DNA from: UBA4742 sp002403895
GTDB taxonomy: Bacteria > Actinomycetota > Acidimicrobiia > Acidimicrobiales > Acidimicrobilacustridaceae
Direction: 5' to 3'
Length of the DNA: 52,355 bases
Assembly (NCBI GenBank): GCA_036823295.1
Contig: DAISGD010000020.1
Coordinates: 1-52,355, forward strand
Shown: positions 16,297 through 24,467 of the stretch, piece after piece
Layout: each line of letters opens with the position of its first letter
Numbering within the stretch: the first letter of the stretch is position 1
Notes under the pieces: model-generated
Database searches by the model: none
Seen by the model: the letters and a program-made list of their open reading frames with translations, nothing else
Told to the model about the DNA's origin: nothing
Translations under genes and position numbers: made by a program

Positions 16297-17298
16297 ATGC
16301 GCGTCCGACTCGAACCCGCCGACGAGTACCTGCACGAACTGGGCCCGGAACCCAACTTCAACGAGAGCATGTACTTCAACGTCTACGACCCGGCCGCCAA
16401 GCTCGGCGCCTGGTTCCGGCTCGGCAACCGAGCCAACGAGGGAACCGGGGAGATGACCATCTGCATCTACCTCCCCGACGGCCGCGTCGGCTTCATGTTC
16501 AAGCGCCCGGAGGTCCACACCAACCAGGCGTTCGACGCGGCCGGCATGCGCTTTCGCACCATCGAGCCCTTCGAGCACCTGACCGTGGCGTACTCGGGCA
16601 AAGTGGTGTTGCTCGACGAGCCCCTCGACATGGCCGAGCCCCGCGCCGCCTTCACCGAGAACCCCTACGGCGAGTGCACGGTGTCGCTGGATTACACCCG
16701 GGTCAGCGACATGTTCGGCGGAGAGCCCGAGGAATCCCACGAGCGACCGGGCGAGGAGTTCGCCAAGGGCCACTACGAGCAACTCGTCCGAGCCCGGGGC
16801 TTCATCGAGGTCGACGGCACCCGCTGGGACATCGACGGCTACGGGCTCCGCGACCACTCCTGGGGACCACGGTATTGGCAGGCGCCCTTCTACTACCGGT
16901 GGCTGACCGCCAACTTCGGCGGTGACTTCGGGTTCATGGCGTCGCGGATCGCCCGCCGCGACAGCCACGGCACCCGAGGCGGGTTCGTGTGGGACGGCGA
17001 CGAGTTGCACCTGTGTGGTGACATCGAGGTGTCGACCGAATGGGTGGGCGAGGACTCCTACCACCAGCGGGTCGAGGCCATCCTGCGCACCAAGGACGCC
17101 GACGGATCGCCGCTCGAGTGGCGGGTGAAGGGAGACGTGATGAACCTGATCCCACTCCGCAACCGCCGCGAGGGCATGGTCACCCGGATCTCCGAAGGCC
17201 TCACCCAATGGACCCTGGACGACGGCCGGGTGGGCTACGGCCTGTCGGAGTACCTCGACCAGATCGTGGATGGCCAACCGGTGGGCCTCGACGAGTAG
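16297..17298 (+). CDS. CrtC/AttH lipocalin-like protein (DUF7064/7065 type)
   Basis: Two-part beta-rich protein of 333 aa without signal peptide. The N-terminal half contains NESMYFNVYDPAAKLGAWFRLGNRANEG and the second half the marker GYGLRDHSWGPRYWQAPFYYRW. The RDHSWGxR segment is shared with the AttH/CrtC (carotenoid hydratase-like) lipocalin superfamily and with actinobacterial DUF7064/7065 proteins, many found near acyl-CoA and steroid genes. A role in modifying or binding a hydrophobic substrate is inference. It sits head to tail against an LLM oxidoreductase on the other strand. I am sure of the superfamily resemblance but not of the activity. Confidence 0.7.
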   Translation: MRVRLEPADEYLHELGPEPNFNESMYFNVYDPAAKLGAWFRLGNRANEGTGEMTICIYLPDGRVGFMFKRPEVHTNQAFDAAGMRFRTIEPFEHLTVAYSGKVVLLDEPLDMAEPRAAFTENPYGECTVSLDYTRVSDMFGGEPEESHERPGEEFAKGHYEQLVRARGFIEVDGTRWDIDGYGLRDHSWGPRYWQAPFYYRWLTANFGGDFGFMASRIARRDSHGTRGGFVWDGDELHLCGDIEVSTEWVGEDSYHQRVEAILRTKDADGSPLEWRVKGDVMNLIPLRNRREGMVTRISEGLTQWTLDDGRVGYGLSEYLDQIVDGQPVGLDE

Positions 17299-17313
17299 CC
17301 CCGAGTCCTGGCC

Positions 17314-18279
17314 TCAGCGGGGTGCCAGGTCTCGGATCGCTTGGCGCTGATCGATGCCGGGGAACGGGAGGATGGCCAGCGCCGGCGTGGTGACGCCGTT
17401 GTCGATGTAGCGCTGCACGTGGTCACGGCACTCGGCCGGCGAGCCGTGGATGATGAGTTGGTCCACCACCTCGTCCGGGATCGACTCCAGCGCCGCCTTG
17501 CGGTCGCCTTCGCCCCACAACCGCCACATGTCGGCCAGCACCTCACCCCGCCCCACCCAGTCGTGGAAGGCGGCGTAGACCGGAACGTTGAGGTAGGCGG
17601 CGATGGCGAAGCGGCCCATGGCGCGCACCGTGTCGGCATCCTCGGAGGGGGCCACGAAGATGCGGGCCACGATCTCCTTGTCGGCGCCGTACTGACGCAC
17701 GATGGGGGCCACCTGGGCCACGTCCTCGGCCGACAACCAGTTGATGATGGCGCCGTCACCCTCGCGCCCGGCGAGCTTCAACATCCCCTCGCGGAGCGCC
17801 GCCACCAGGATCGGCACCGGTTGGTCAGGCACGACCCCCAGCTTGAAGCCCTTCACCGTGAACGTCTCGTAGGTCTCGCTGACCTTCTCGCCGGCCAGCG
17901 CGGCCCGCAGGAACCGGAGCGTGTCGCGGGTGCGCTTGTAGGGCTCCGTGAACTCCAAACCGTTCCACCGCTCGACGATCACGTCGCTGGAGGTCCCGAT
18001 GCCGAGAGCGAAACGGCCGGGGGCGGCCTGGGCCAGTGACCCCGCGCACTGAGCCAGGGTCGCCGGCCCGCGGGTGAACACGGGGACGATGGCATTGCCC
18101 AGCCGCAACGAGGGTGCCCATACCGACGCCAGGGCCAGAGGCGTGAACGCGTCAGCCCCGTTCGCCTCCGACGACCAGACATCGGTGTAGCCGAGGTCGA
18201 CCAACTCCTCGATCCATTCGCGCTGTTCGCCGAGGGGCACGTTGTCGAACGGGATGGTCATGCCGTAGCGCTGGGTCAT
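17314..18279 (-). CDS. LLM-class F420-dependent oxidoreductase
   Basis: Luciferase-like TIM-barrel enzyme, 321 aa. It begins MTQRYGMTIPFDNVPLGEQREWIEELVDLGYTDVW; further landmarks are LRLGNAIVPVFTRGPATLAQ, FALGIGTSSDVIVERWNGLEF, FTVKGFKLG and a C-terminal LAILPFPG strand. It belongs to the same broad family as the LLM enzyme at 7389 but is clearly divergent. ATG 18279 overlaps the TGA of the upstream thioesterase gene by 4 nt (ATGA), so the two are translationally coupled. The longer ORF to 18714 is a shadow of the thioesterase. The partnership with a thioesterase suggests a CoA-linked or lipid substrate, which is inference. Confidence 0.86.
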   Translation of the reverse strand: MTQRYGMTIPFDNVPLGEQREWIEELVDLGYTDVWSSEANGADAFTPLALASVWAPSLRLGNAIVPVFTRGPATLAQCAGSLAQAAPGRFALGIGTSSDVIVERWNGLEFTEPYKRTRDTLRFLRAALAGEKVSETYETFTVKGFKLGVVPDQPVPILVAALREGMLKLAGREGDGAIINWLSAEDVAQVAPIVRQYGADKEIVARIFVAPSEDADTVRAMGRFAIAAYLNVPVYAAFHDWVGRGEVLADMWRLWGEGDRKAALESIPDEVVDQLIIHGSPAECRDHVQRYIDNGVTTPALAILPFPGIDQRQAIRDLAPR

Positions 18280-19058
18280 GAAGATTGGTCCTTCCACTGG
18301 CGGACGATGGCGGACTGGCTGGCGGCAGCCATCAGGGTGCCGTCGGGCGCCCACAGGTACACCGTTCCATGACCGAAGCCCCGGGCGACGAGATCGACGC
18401 GGATGTCGATCATGACCCACTCGGTGGGGACGATGGTGCCGACCCGCAGCGTGTTGTCGAGGCTGTTGGACATGGTTTCGATCCCGAGGGCTTGGCCGAT
18501 GCCCATGGGCACGTAGTCCCCCAGCACGGCCAGGGAGGTGGCGGAGACCTCGAGCACGGCGGGCAGACGGCTCCACAACACGGTCTGGCCGAGCTTCGGA
18601 TCGTGGTGGGCCCAACGCTGGTCGAGCCGGGACATGATCGAATCCTCGACATGCCACCGGCTCTCTCGCGCCTCGCACTCGTCGGGCGGAGGCACCACGG
18701 GCATCGTCGGCCACTGCCCGCTGGCCGGGAGATCACGGTCCCCCAGCGCAGCGTTCACCGTCAGGATCTCGGTGTTGCCCACCGTCGCCACCGCCCGGGC
18801 CTGCGTCGTGTACCGACCCTCCGAGGCGACGGTGACGTCGATGTCCATGACCGATGGCGGTCGGGCGAACGACAGGTACTGGGCGGTGGCCCACACGACG
18901 GGACGGCCGGTGCTGCCTTCGAGCGCGGAGATCGCCGCGCCCAGCCCGCAGCCGCCGAACAGGAAGCTGTGCCCGGTGGAGATCCCGGGGGTGATGGGGA
19001 GGTACCAGCGCATGGGGTTGTGGGTCGGCTGAAGGCCGAGCCAGTCACGTGCATCCAC
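18276..19058 (-). CDS. acyl-CoA thioesterase, TesB-like double hot dog
   Basis: Predicted double-hot-dog thioesterase of 260 aa. The first hot dog contains FLFGGCGLGAAISALEGSTGRPVVWATAQYLSF and RPPSVMDIDV; the second contains QALGIETMSNSLDNTLRVG and TEWVMIDIRVDLVARGFGHGTVYLWAPDGTLMAAASQSAIVR, the usual terminal TesB/4HBT signature ending in a sheet with an Asp/Ser/Gln set. The gene starts at GTG 19058, supported by a TAGAGT box 6 nt upstream on the minus strand, and overlaps the LLM gene by 4 nt. It would hydrolyse acyl-CoA to free acid and CoA. Confidence 0.83.
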   Translation of the reverse strand: MDARDWLGLQPTHNPMRWYLPITPGISTGHSFLFGGCGLGAAISALEGSTGRPVVWATAQYLSFARPPSVMDIDVTVASEGRYTTQARAVATVGNTEILTVNAALGDRDLPASGQWPTMPVVPPPDECEARESRWHVEDSIMSRLDQRWAHHDPKLGQTVLWSRLPAVLEVSATSLAVLGDYVPMGIGQALGIETMSNSLDNTLRVGTIVPTEWVMIDIRVDLVARGFGHGTVYLWAPDGTLMAAASQSAIVRQWKDQSS

Positions 19059-19064
19059 GGCGGC

Positions 19065-19070
19065 ACTCTA
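19065..19070 (-). promoter_or_regulatory. -10 box TAGAGT of the thioesterase-LLM pair
   Basis: On the minus strand TAGAGT is separated by 6 nt from GTG 19058, with no Shine-Dalgarno. Confidence 0.45.
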
Positions 19071-19119
19071 GGGGCAGCCCAAACTGAGCGACGCTCTCTG
19101 GCGTGGGCGCGCCGTGTGG

Positions 19120-19125
19120 CACACT
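19120..19125 (+). promoter_or_regulatory. -10 box CACACT of the amidase gene
   Basis: CACACT (one mismatch to TANNNT) ends 7 nt before ATG 19133. Confidence 0.35.
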
Positions 19126-19132
19126 CCCGATC

Positions 19133-20524
19133 ATGGCTGCTGCTCCCTGGCTCGGTGACACCTGCTCTCTCGTGGATGCGTTCCGCGCCGGCGAACGCTC
19201 GCCCGTCGAAGAACTGGAGGCGACCCTGGCCGCCATCGAGGCCAGCGACCTCAACGCCTTCTCCCATGTCGATGCCGACGGCGCCCGCGAACGAGCCCGA
19301 ACGGCCGACGTGTCGCTCCCTTTCGGTGGCGTGCCCATGGGCGTCAAGGAACTCGACACCGTGGCCGGATGGCCTCACACCGAAGCGTCGCTCGTGTTCA
19401 AGGACCGAACCGCGACCTACGACAGCACCATGGTGTCGCGGCTCAAGCAGCGCGGTGGCGCCAACCTGACCGGACAGACCACGGCGAGCGAGTTCGGTGG
19501 GCTGAACGTCTCGAAGACGAAGCTCAACGGCATCACGGGCAACCCGTGGAACCCCACCCGGACCGCCGGCGGCTCCTCGGGTGGCAGCGCGTCGGCGGTG
19601 GCCGGAGGTCTCGTCACCATTGCCACCGGCGGAGACGGGGGTGGCTCCATCCGCATCCCGGCCGGCTTCAACGGCCTGGTGGGCATGAAGGGCACCGCCG
19701 GGCGCATCCCCCGGGGACCGAAGCTGTCGATCGGCAATCTCACGGTGGTCACCGGGTGCCTGGCCCGCTCGGTGCGCGACGTCGCCCGCTGGTGGGACGT
19801 GTGCAGCGGCTATGACACGCGCGACCCCTACAGCCTGCCTCGAGTGGAGGGCTGGGAGGCCGGGCTCGACTCCCACGACCTGGCCGGCCTGCGGGTCGCC
19901 ATCGTGCCCACCCTGGGCAGCGCCACCATTCGCCCCGAGCTGCACGAAGCCGTCGTGTCCGCCGGGGAGGCGCTGGCCCGTGATGCCGGCCTCCGGGTGC
20001 TCGACATCGACGTGGCGATCCCCGGGCTCGGCTACGAATGGGCCATGTCGGGGCTGGCCGGAGTGCTCGTCGATCTGGGTGACGCGTGGCCGGCGTGCAA
20101 AGACGACATGACCAAGCAGATGGCCTTCGGCGTCGAGCTGGCCAGCGGCGTCTACAACCTGGAGATGGCGGCGGCCGTCGACATCGCCCGCACCCGGGCC
20201 AACGAAGCCCTCGCCGCCGCCTTCGACGAGGTCGACGTGGTCATCTGTGCCACCAATCCCGACGCCGCCTACCCCGCCGCCGTCGAGCTCAACACCCGCG
20301 TCGGAGACGTGAAGGTCGGCCCGGAGAACAACGGCACGCTGACCTTCCCGGCCAACATCTCGGGGAACCCGTCGATCGCGGTGCCGGTGGGCTTGCTCGA
20401 CGGGCTGCCCATCAGCATGCAGATCATGGGGCGTCATCACACCGACGCCCTGCTGTTCGATCTCGCCCGCGTGGTCGAACGCACGCTGCCGTGGCCCCTG
20501 GTTGCCCCCGGCGCCCCCGTCTGA
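19133..20524 (+). CDS. amidase signature (AS) family hydrolase
   Basis: Ser-Ser-Lys amidase of 463 aa. The catalytic Lys is Lys72 (GVKELD), the cis-Ser lies in AGGSSGGSAS (148-149) and the nucleophile Ser172 in GGDGGGSIRIPAGF. The late segment FPANISGNPSIAVPVG with DGLPISMQIMGRHHTDALLF is typical of non-GatA amidases. There is no GatB/GatC nearby and the C-terminal region lacks GatA features, so a catabolic or detoxifying amidase is more likely than tRNA amidation. The start ATG lies 7 nt after a -10-like box. Confidence 0.9.
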   Translation: MAAAPWLGDTCSLVDAFRAGERSPVEELEATLAAIEASDLNAFSHVDADGARERARTADVSLPFGGVPMGVKELDTVAGWPHTEASLVFKDRTATYDSTMVSRLKQRGGANLTGQTTASEFGGLNVSKTKLNGITGNPWNPTRTAGGSSGGSASAVAGGLVTIATGGDGGGSIRIPAGFNGLVGMKGTAGRIPRGPKLSIGNLTVVTGCLARSVRDVARWWDVCSGYDTRDPYSLPRVEGWEAGLDSHDLAGLRVAIVPTLGSATIRPELHEAVVSAGEALARDAGLRVLDIDVAIPGLGYEWAMSGLAGVLVDLGDAWPACKDDMTKQMAFGVELASGVYNLEMAAAVDIARTRANEALAAAFDEVDVVICATNPDAAYPAAVELNTRVGDVKVGPENNGTLTFPANISGNPSIAVPVGLLDGLPISMQIMGRHHTDALLFDLARVVERTLPWPLVAPGAPV

Positions 20525-20603
20525 GCAGCGATCCGAAGGGGGTTCTGGTGCAAACAGGCACGGGCGGGAGTTCTTGTCATACCCCCAGCCCATACTGGGA
20601 TCC

Positions 20604-20783
20604 ATGGAAGCGCAGTTGCATCTCCTCCCCACCGAACCGGCAGCCGTCGAGGCCGATTGGCGACTCGACGAGCACACCCGCGACCTCGGTCGGCGGGGCA
20701 TCCAGGAGGCCCGCGCCGCCCTGCGGACGGCCCTCCAGCACCGCCACGACGATGACGACGAAGGGCACGCCTCGGCAGCTTGA
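20604..20783 (+). CDS. small conserved-type protein, 59 aa
   Basis: Sequence is MEAQLHLLPTEPAAVEADW followed by RLDEHTRDLGRRGIQEARAALRTALQ and an Asp/His-rich tail. The LDEHTRxxGRRGIxxARxAL core looks like a recurrent short actinobacterial protein, helical and basic, but its function is unknown to me. It lies between the amidase and the thiolase. Its stop codon is inside the palindrome that precedes the thiolase. Weak upstream signals only (GGGATCC before ATG), so confidence is moderate. Confidence 0.55.
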   Translation: MEAQLHLLPTEPAAVEADWRLDEHTRDLGRRGIQEARAALRTALQHRHDDDDEGHASAA

Positions 20784-20798
20784 CCGCTCGGTCAAGCT
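20777..20798. promoter_or_regulatory. TetR-type operator palindrome upstream of the thiolase gene
   Basis: Perfect inverted repeat with 10-bp arms AGCTTGACCG and CGGTCAAGCT around CT. It ends 6 nt before the TAGGCT box, so a bound repressor would block the promoter. A near copy lies at 45016-45033 before an acyl-CoA dehydrogenase gene. Confidence 0.7.
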
Positions 20799-20804
20799 TC
20801 CGCC

Positions 20805-20810
20805 TAGGCT
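20805..20810 (+). promoter_or_regulatory. -10 box TAGGCT of the thiolase gene
   Basis: TAGGCT is 6 nt before ATG 20817; TTGACC within the palindrome (20780-20785 region) is the best -35 match. Confidence 0.5.
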
Positions 20811-20816
20811 CGGGTC

Positions 20817-22001
20817 ATGAGCGAACGCGAAGTCGTCATCATCGAAGCCTTCCGCACCCCCGTCGGGCGGCGCAACGGTGGCCTGTCCACCATCCACTCG
20901 GCTGATCTCCTGGCCGAGCCGCTCAAGGCGGTGATCGCCCGTTCCGGCATCGATCCCCTCGAGGTAGGCCAGGTCGTGGGCGGCTGCGTGAGCCAGATTG
21001 GCATGCAGTCGTTCAACATCGCCCGCACCGCCTGGCTCACCGCCGGCCTTCCCCTCCAGGTCGCCGCCACCACCGTCGACGCCCAGTGCGGGTCGTCGCA
21101 ACAGGCCACCAACTTCGCCACCAGCTTGGTCGCCTCCGGCGTCGTCGACGTGGCCGTCGCCTGTGGTGTCGAAGACATGAGCCAGGTGCCCATGGGCTCA
21201 AGCGGGGCCCGGGGTCAAGGGCTGGGCAACGGCATCCCCAAGAGCTACTTCGGCGAGTACGAGTTCACCAGCCAGTTCGAGGGTGCCGAGCGCATCGCCG
21301 ACAAGTGGGGCATCACCCGGGCCGACGCCGACGCCTTCGGGTTGCGCTCCCAGCAGCTGGCGGCCCAAGCCTGGGCCGAGGACCGCTTCGCCACCCAGAT
21401 CGTCGAGATCGACGCCCCCGACCTCGACGACGACCGCAAGCCGACCGGCACCACCCACCACGTCAGCCGCGACGAGGGCCTGCGCGAGACCAGCCTCGAG
21501 GTGCTGGGCAACCTCAAGCCCGTGGCCCGCGAGGACGGCGTCCACACCGCCGGCAACTCCTCGCAGATCTCCGACGGCGCCGCCGCCGTACTGTTGATGA
21601 CCCGCCAGAAGGCCGAGGAGCTCGAGCTCACCCCCCTGGCCCGCATCATCGACACCTGCCTGGTCGGTGTCGACCCGGTGCTGATGCTCACCGGTCCCAT
21701 CGACGCCACCCAGCACCTGCTCAAACGCAACAACCTCGCGATGGGTGACATCGACATCGTCGAGATCAACGAGGCCTTCGCGTCGGTTGTGCTGGCGTGG
21801 GAACGCGAGCTCGGCACCGACCTCGACGGCGTCAATCCCAACGGTGGGGCCATCGCTCTGGGCCACGCCCTCGGCGGCACTGGCGCCATCCTCACCACCA
21901 AGGCCGTGCACGAGCTGCACCGGGCCGACAAGAACCTCGCCGTGGTGACCATGTGCTGTGGCGGGGGCCTAGGTACCGGCACGCTCATCGAGCGGCTCTA
22001 A
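20817..22001 (+). CDS. fadA5: acetyl-CoA C-acyltransferase, steroid thiolase FadA5-like
   Basis: Degradative thiolase of 394 aa that cleaves 3-ketoacyl-CoA with CoA. The nucleophile is Cys91 in VDAQCGSSQQ, the His lies in NGGAIALGHALGGTGA and the second Cys in CCGGGLGTG. Features such as EAFRTPVGRRNGGLS, VVGGCVSQIGMQSFNIARTAWLTAGLP, FGLRSQQLAAQAWAE, GIHTAGxSSQISDGAAAV-like and EINEAFASVVLAWERE match mycobacterial FadA5, the thiolase for cholesterol side-chain degradation, more than short-chain acetyltransferases. Steroid use is inference because no other steroid genes are in the window. It is preceded by a strong palindromic operator, so it is probably repressed by a TetR-family regulator and induced by an acyl-CoA. 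Confidence 0.82.
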   Translation: MSEREVVIIEAFRTPVGRRNGGLSTIHSADLLAEPLKAVIARSGIDPLEVGQVVGGCVSQIGMQSFNIARTAWLTAGLPLQVAATTVDAQCGSSQQATNFATSLVASGVVDVAVACGVEDMSQVPMGSSGARGQGLGNGIPKSYFGEYEFTSQFEGAERIADKWGITRADADAFGLRSQQLAAQAWAEDRFATQIVEIDAPDLDDDRKPTGTTHHVSRDEGLRETSLEVLGNLKPVAREDGVHTAGNSSQISDGAAAVLLMTRQKAEELELTPLARIIDTCLVGVDPVLMLTGPIDATQHLLKRNNLAMGDIDIVEINEAFASVVLAWERELGTDLDGVNPNGGAIALGHALGGTGAILTTKAVHELHRADKNLAVVTMCCGGGLGTGTLIERL

Positions 22002-22104
22002 CGCCTCACGGTCCAACCCCCTGTCTCGCCTCCTGCCCGACTCCTCGCCGGGCGCCCCCTCGCGGCGTCGCCGCCCGGACGCCCACGTCACTCCTGGAGG
22101 CACC

Positions 22105-22701
22105 ATGACTTCAATCTCCGCTCCGTCCGCCATTGGTTCTACCGCGCCCCGCCGAGGCCGGCGCTCCGCCGTGACGATCCTCGTAGCACTGGCCGCTCTG
22201 GCGGCTCTGGCGGTGGGCGGGTGCGGGAGCACCGGAACCGCCGGCCCGGCAACAGGCGACACCGGCGCGCCGGGCACGGCGGTGGTGAGCCGCGTGGTGG
22301 ACGGCGACACGATCGTGATCGACCTCGGCGGCCAGCAGGAAAAAGTCCGCCTCATCGGGATCGATACCCCCGAGACGAAGAGCCCCACCAAGCCGGTGCA
22401 GTGCTACGGCAAGGAGGCATCGGCCCACATGGCCGAGCTCCTACCCTCGGGCACGCCGGTCCGGCTCGAGCGCGACGTCGAAGAGCGGGACAAGTACGGC
22501 CGACTGCTGGCCTACGTCTATCGCGTAAGCGACGGCCTCTTCGTCAACCTCGACCTGGCCCAGGGCGGCTACGCCGACGCGTTGCGCATCGCTCCCAACG
22601 TGGCCCACGCCGAGGAGTTCCAGGCGGCAGTGGACGGCGCCCATCGCCAGGACTCGGGGCTGTGGGGCACCTGCGGCGGGCCCGGCCATCCCGCGTCGTG
22701 A
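22105..22701 (+). CDS. thermonuclease-family (SNase) lipoprotein
   Basis: Exported staphylococcal-nuclease-fold protein of 198 aa. The signal ends at a lipobox with Cys40 (ALAVGGCGS), so the enzyme is probably anchored outside the membrane. The OB-fold nuclease signatures are VVDGDTIVIDL (Asp66, Asp68), VRLIGIDTPE (Arg82, Asp87, Glu90) and DKYGRLLAYVY (Arg133), i.e. the Arg/Glu/Arg catalytic set and Ca-binding Asps are kept. The Cys-containing VQCYGKEAS segment is also typical. A Shine-Dalgarno CTGGAGG precedes ATG 22105. Probable role: degradation of extracellular nucleic acid. Confidence 0.9.
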   Translation: MTSISAPSAIGSTAPRRGRRSAVTILVALAALAALAVGGCGSTGTAGPATGDTGAPGTAVVSRVVDGDTIVIDLGGQQEKVRLIGIDTPETKSPTKPVQCYGKEASAHMAELLPSGTPVRLERDVEERDKYGRLLAYVYRVSDGLFVNLDLAQGGYADALRIAPNVAHAEEFQAAVDGAHRQDSGLWGTCGGPGHPAS

Positions 22702-22707
22702 ACCCGG

Positions 22708-22713
22708 TAGCGT
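22708..22713 (+). promoter_or_regulatory. -10 box TAGCGT of the ChbG-like gene
   Basis: TAGCGT is 6 nt before GTG 22720; it lies 6 nt after the nuclease stop codon. Confidence 0.45.
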
Positions 22714-22719
22714 CATAGC

Positions 22720-23565
22720 GTGACTTCGCTCGCTGAACGGCTCGGCTACGACACCGACGACCGCCTGCTCATCATCAACTGCGACGACCTGGGCATGTGT
22801 CACGCCGCCAACCTCGGCGTGTACGACAGCCTGCGCACGGGTGTGGCCACCAGCGCCACGCTCATGGTCCCGTGCCCGTGGGGGCGTGAGGCCGCCGCCG
22901 GCTACCTGGGCGAGGACGTCGGGGTGCACCTGACCCTCAACGCCGAATGGGATCTCTACCGGTGGGGCCCGATCACCCAGGCTCCCTCGCTGCTCGACGG
23001 AGACGGCGGCTTCCCCCGCACGAACGCCGATGTGTGGGATCACGCTGACCTCGATGAGGTTCGCCGGGAGTGCCGGGCCCAGATCGAACGGGCCATCCTC
23101 TGGGGGTTCGATGTCAGCCATCTCGACTCCCACATGGGCACGTTGCAACTCCGGCCCGAGTTCTTCGACATCTACCTCGAACTGGCCATCGACTTCGGGC
23201 TGCCGCTGCGGCTGTCGAGCGCGTCGAGCGAGCGGCTCATCGGCTTCCCGGCCCGCCAGTTGACAGCCGAGGAGGGCGTGCTCTTCCCCGACCAGTTCGT
23301 GGCCGTCACCAACAGCAAGGGGGTGGGCAGTCGCCGGGCCATCGAGAAGGTGCTGTTCGATCTTCGGCCGGGCGTGACCGAGGTCTACCTCCACCCGGCA
23401 GCCGACACCCCCGAGCTGCGGTCGGTGGCTCCCGACTGGCCTGGTCGGGTCGACGACCTCCACCTCCTGGTGCACGACGCCGCCTTGCGCGCTCGCATCG
23501 AGCGCTCGGGCGTCAAGCTCATCGGCTTCCGCGAGCTGCGCGACGCTCAGCGCGCCGGCGCCTGA
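22720..23565 (+). CDS. ChbG/YdjC-family carbohydrate deacetylase
   Basis: Metal-dependent deacetylase-like protein of 281 aa. The conserved metal site is visible: INCDDLGMCHAAN (Asp22/Asp23, His28), VGVHLTLN, and VSHLDSHMG with two His. The C-terminal YLHPA segment adds the last His. Characterised relatives deacetylate chitooligosaccharides or cellobiose-type disaccharides; the substrate here is unknown. GTG 22720 is set by the preceding TAGCGT box. The 3' end overlaps the convergent GNAT gene by 19 nt. Confidence 0.87.
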   Translation: MTSLAERLGYDTDDRLLIINCDDLGMCHAANLGVYDSLRTGVATSATLMVPCPWGREAAAGYLGEDVGVHLTLNAEWDLYRWGPITQAPSLLDGDGGFPRTNADVWDHADLDEVRRECRAQIERAILWGFDVSHLDSHMGTLQLRPEFFDIYLELAIDFGLPLRLSSASSERLIGFPARQLTAEEGVLFPDQFVAVTNSKGVGSRRAIEKVLFDLRPGVTEVYLHPAADTPELRSVAPDWPGRVDDLHLLVHDAALRARIERSGVKLIGFRELRDAQRAGA

Positions 23566-24413
23566 GGGCCAGCGTTCAAGCGTTTGCGCCGCGACTGGAA
23601 CACGCGCGACACCGCGCCGCCCGCTGACGCATAGAACCCCAACGGGCCCAACCAACAGATCTCCACGTCCCCGTAGCCGGCGACCATGAGGTCCTTGCCC
23701 ACCTCACCCAGCAGGCCCAGGCCGATCCCCCGGTGGCGGTGGGCCGGAGTGGTCCCCGTGGGCCCGAACCACGCCGCCCGATTCACCGAGTGGCAGGCGA
23801 AGCCGACCACCGCCCCGGACGCCACCTCGACGGCCACCAGGCAGGTGCCCTGTTCCACCGCTCGGTGGGCCTCGGGGAGCCACTCGGGCCAGATCAGCCC
23901 GATCATCGCTTCCGTTCGGGTCACCAGATCTTCCTCGAGGACCCGCACTACCTCGATCTCCGACGGCACCGGGGCGCGGAACGTGGTCGGCACCGACATG
24001 TTCAGCGCCGCCCCCGTCTCCTCGTAGCCACTGGCCTCGGCCAGACACAGCATGGGCAGCGCCCGCACGTCGACGCCGGGCCACAGGTAGAAGGGCGCCG
24101 AGCCCCCCAGGTGCATCTCTCCCGCTCCCTGGGCGGTCGCCCACTGCTCGGCCGCCTCCAGCAGCGCGTGGCCCACCCCCAGGCGGCGGGCGCCGGGGTG
24201 GACGGCGAGGAACTTGACGTAGCCGATGGTTACCGAGCCCCAGCGCCGGACGGTGGCCGAAATGGCCCCGGTGCCTTCCGATGTGGCCAGCACCACGCCG
24301 GGATCCTCCCAGCAACAGGCCAGGAGCTCATCGGCGCTCAGTTGCTCGGCCGGCATCGATGCCACCGCCAGCTCGGCCAGTTGTGCCACCCGATCAGGGC
24401 CCCAGGTCTCCAC
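23547..24413 (-). CDS. tandem GNAT-family N-acetyltransferase
   Basis: Protein of 288 aa with two GNAT modules. The first contains VKFLAVHPGARRLGVGHALLEAAEQWA (acetyl-CoA loop R-x-x-G-x-G/A). The second contains VVGFACHSVNRAAWFGPTGTTPAHRHRGIGLGLLGEVGKDLMVAGYG. Two linked GNAT domains are also found in mycothiol synthase MshD-type proteins; with mca 500 bp away this is tempting, but the motifs are not distinctive enough to call MshD. GTG 24413 is the last start before the conserved sequence and has a poor -10 (CAGGCT, 7 nt upstream). It overlaps the ChbG-like gene at the 3' end and is divergent from the lipoprotein gene at 24468. Confidence 0.78.
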   Translation of the reverse strand: METWGPDRVAQLAELAVASMPAEQLSADELLACCWEDPGVVLATSEGTGAISATVRRWGSVTIGYVKFLAVHPGARRLGVGHALLEAAEQWATAQGAGEMHLGGSAPFYLWPGVDVRALPMLCLAEASGYEETGAALNMSVPTTFRAPVPSEIEVVRVLEEDLVTRTEAMIGLIWPEWLPEAHRAVEQGTCLVAVEVASGAVVGFACHSVNRAAWFGPTGTTPAHRHRGIGLGLLGEVGKDLMVAGYGDVEICWLGPLGFYASAGGAVSRVFQSRRKRLNAGPQAPAR

Positions 24414-24455
24414 AGGGCGAAGCCTGGCACACCCGGTCCGATGCCCGGGGTGCCC

Positions 24456-24461
24456 TAGGTT
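24456..24461 (+). promoter_or_regulatory. -10 box TAGGTT of the cupredoxin-like lipoprotein gene
   Basis: TAGGTT is separated by 6 nt from ATG 24468. Confidence 0.45.
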
Positions 24462-24467
24462 GTGGTC

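Noticed and set aside
16291..16298. GCCGATAT before the CrtC/AttH-like gene
   Set aside because: It overlaps the start codon and has no matching -35; the TACGGT box fits better.
19133..20524. Amidase as GatA of the tRNA amidotransferase
   Set aside because: No gatB or gatC nearby, and the C-terminal part matches catabolic amidases.
18761..20701. 646-codon open frame on the minus strand
   Set aside because: Antisense of the amidase joined to an alternative frame of the thioesterase region; no conserved sequence.
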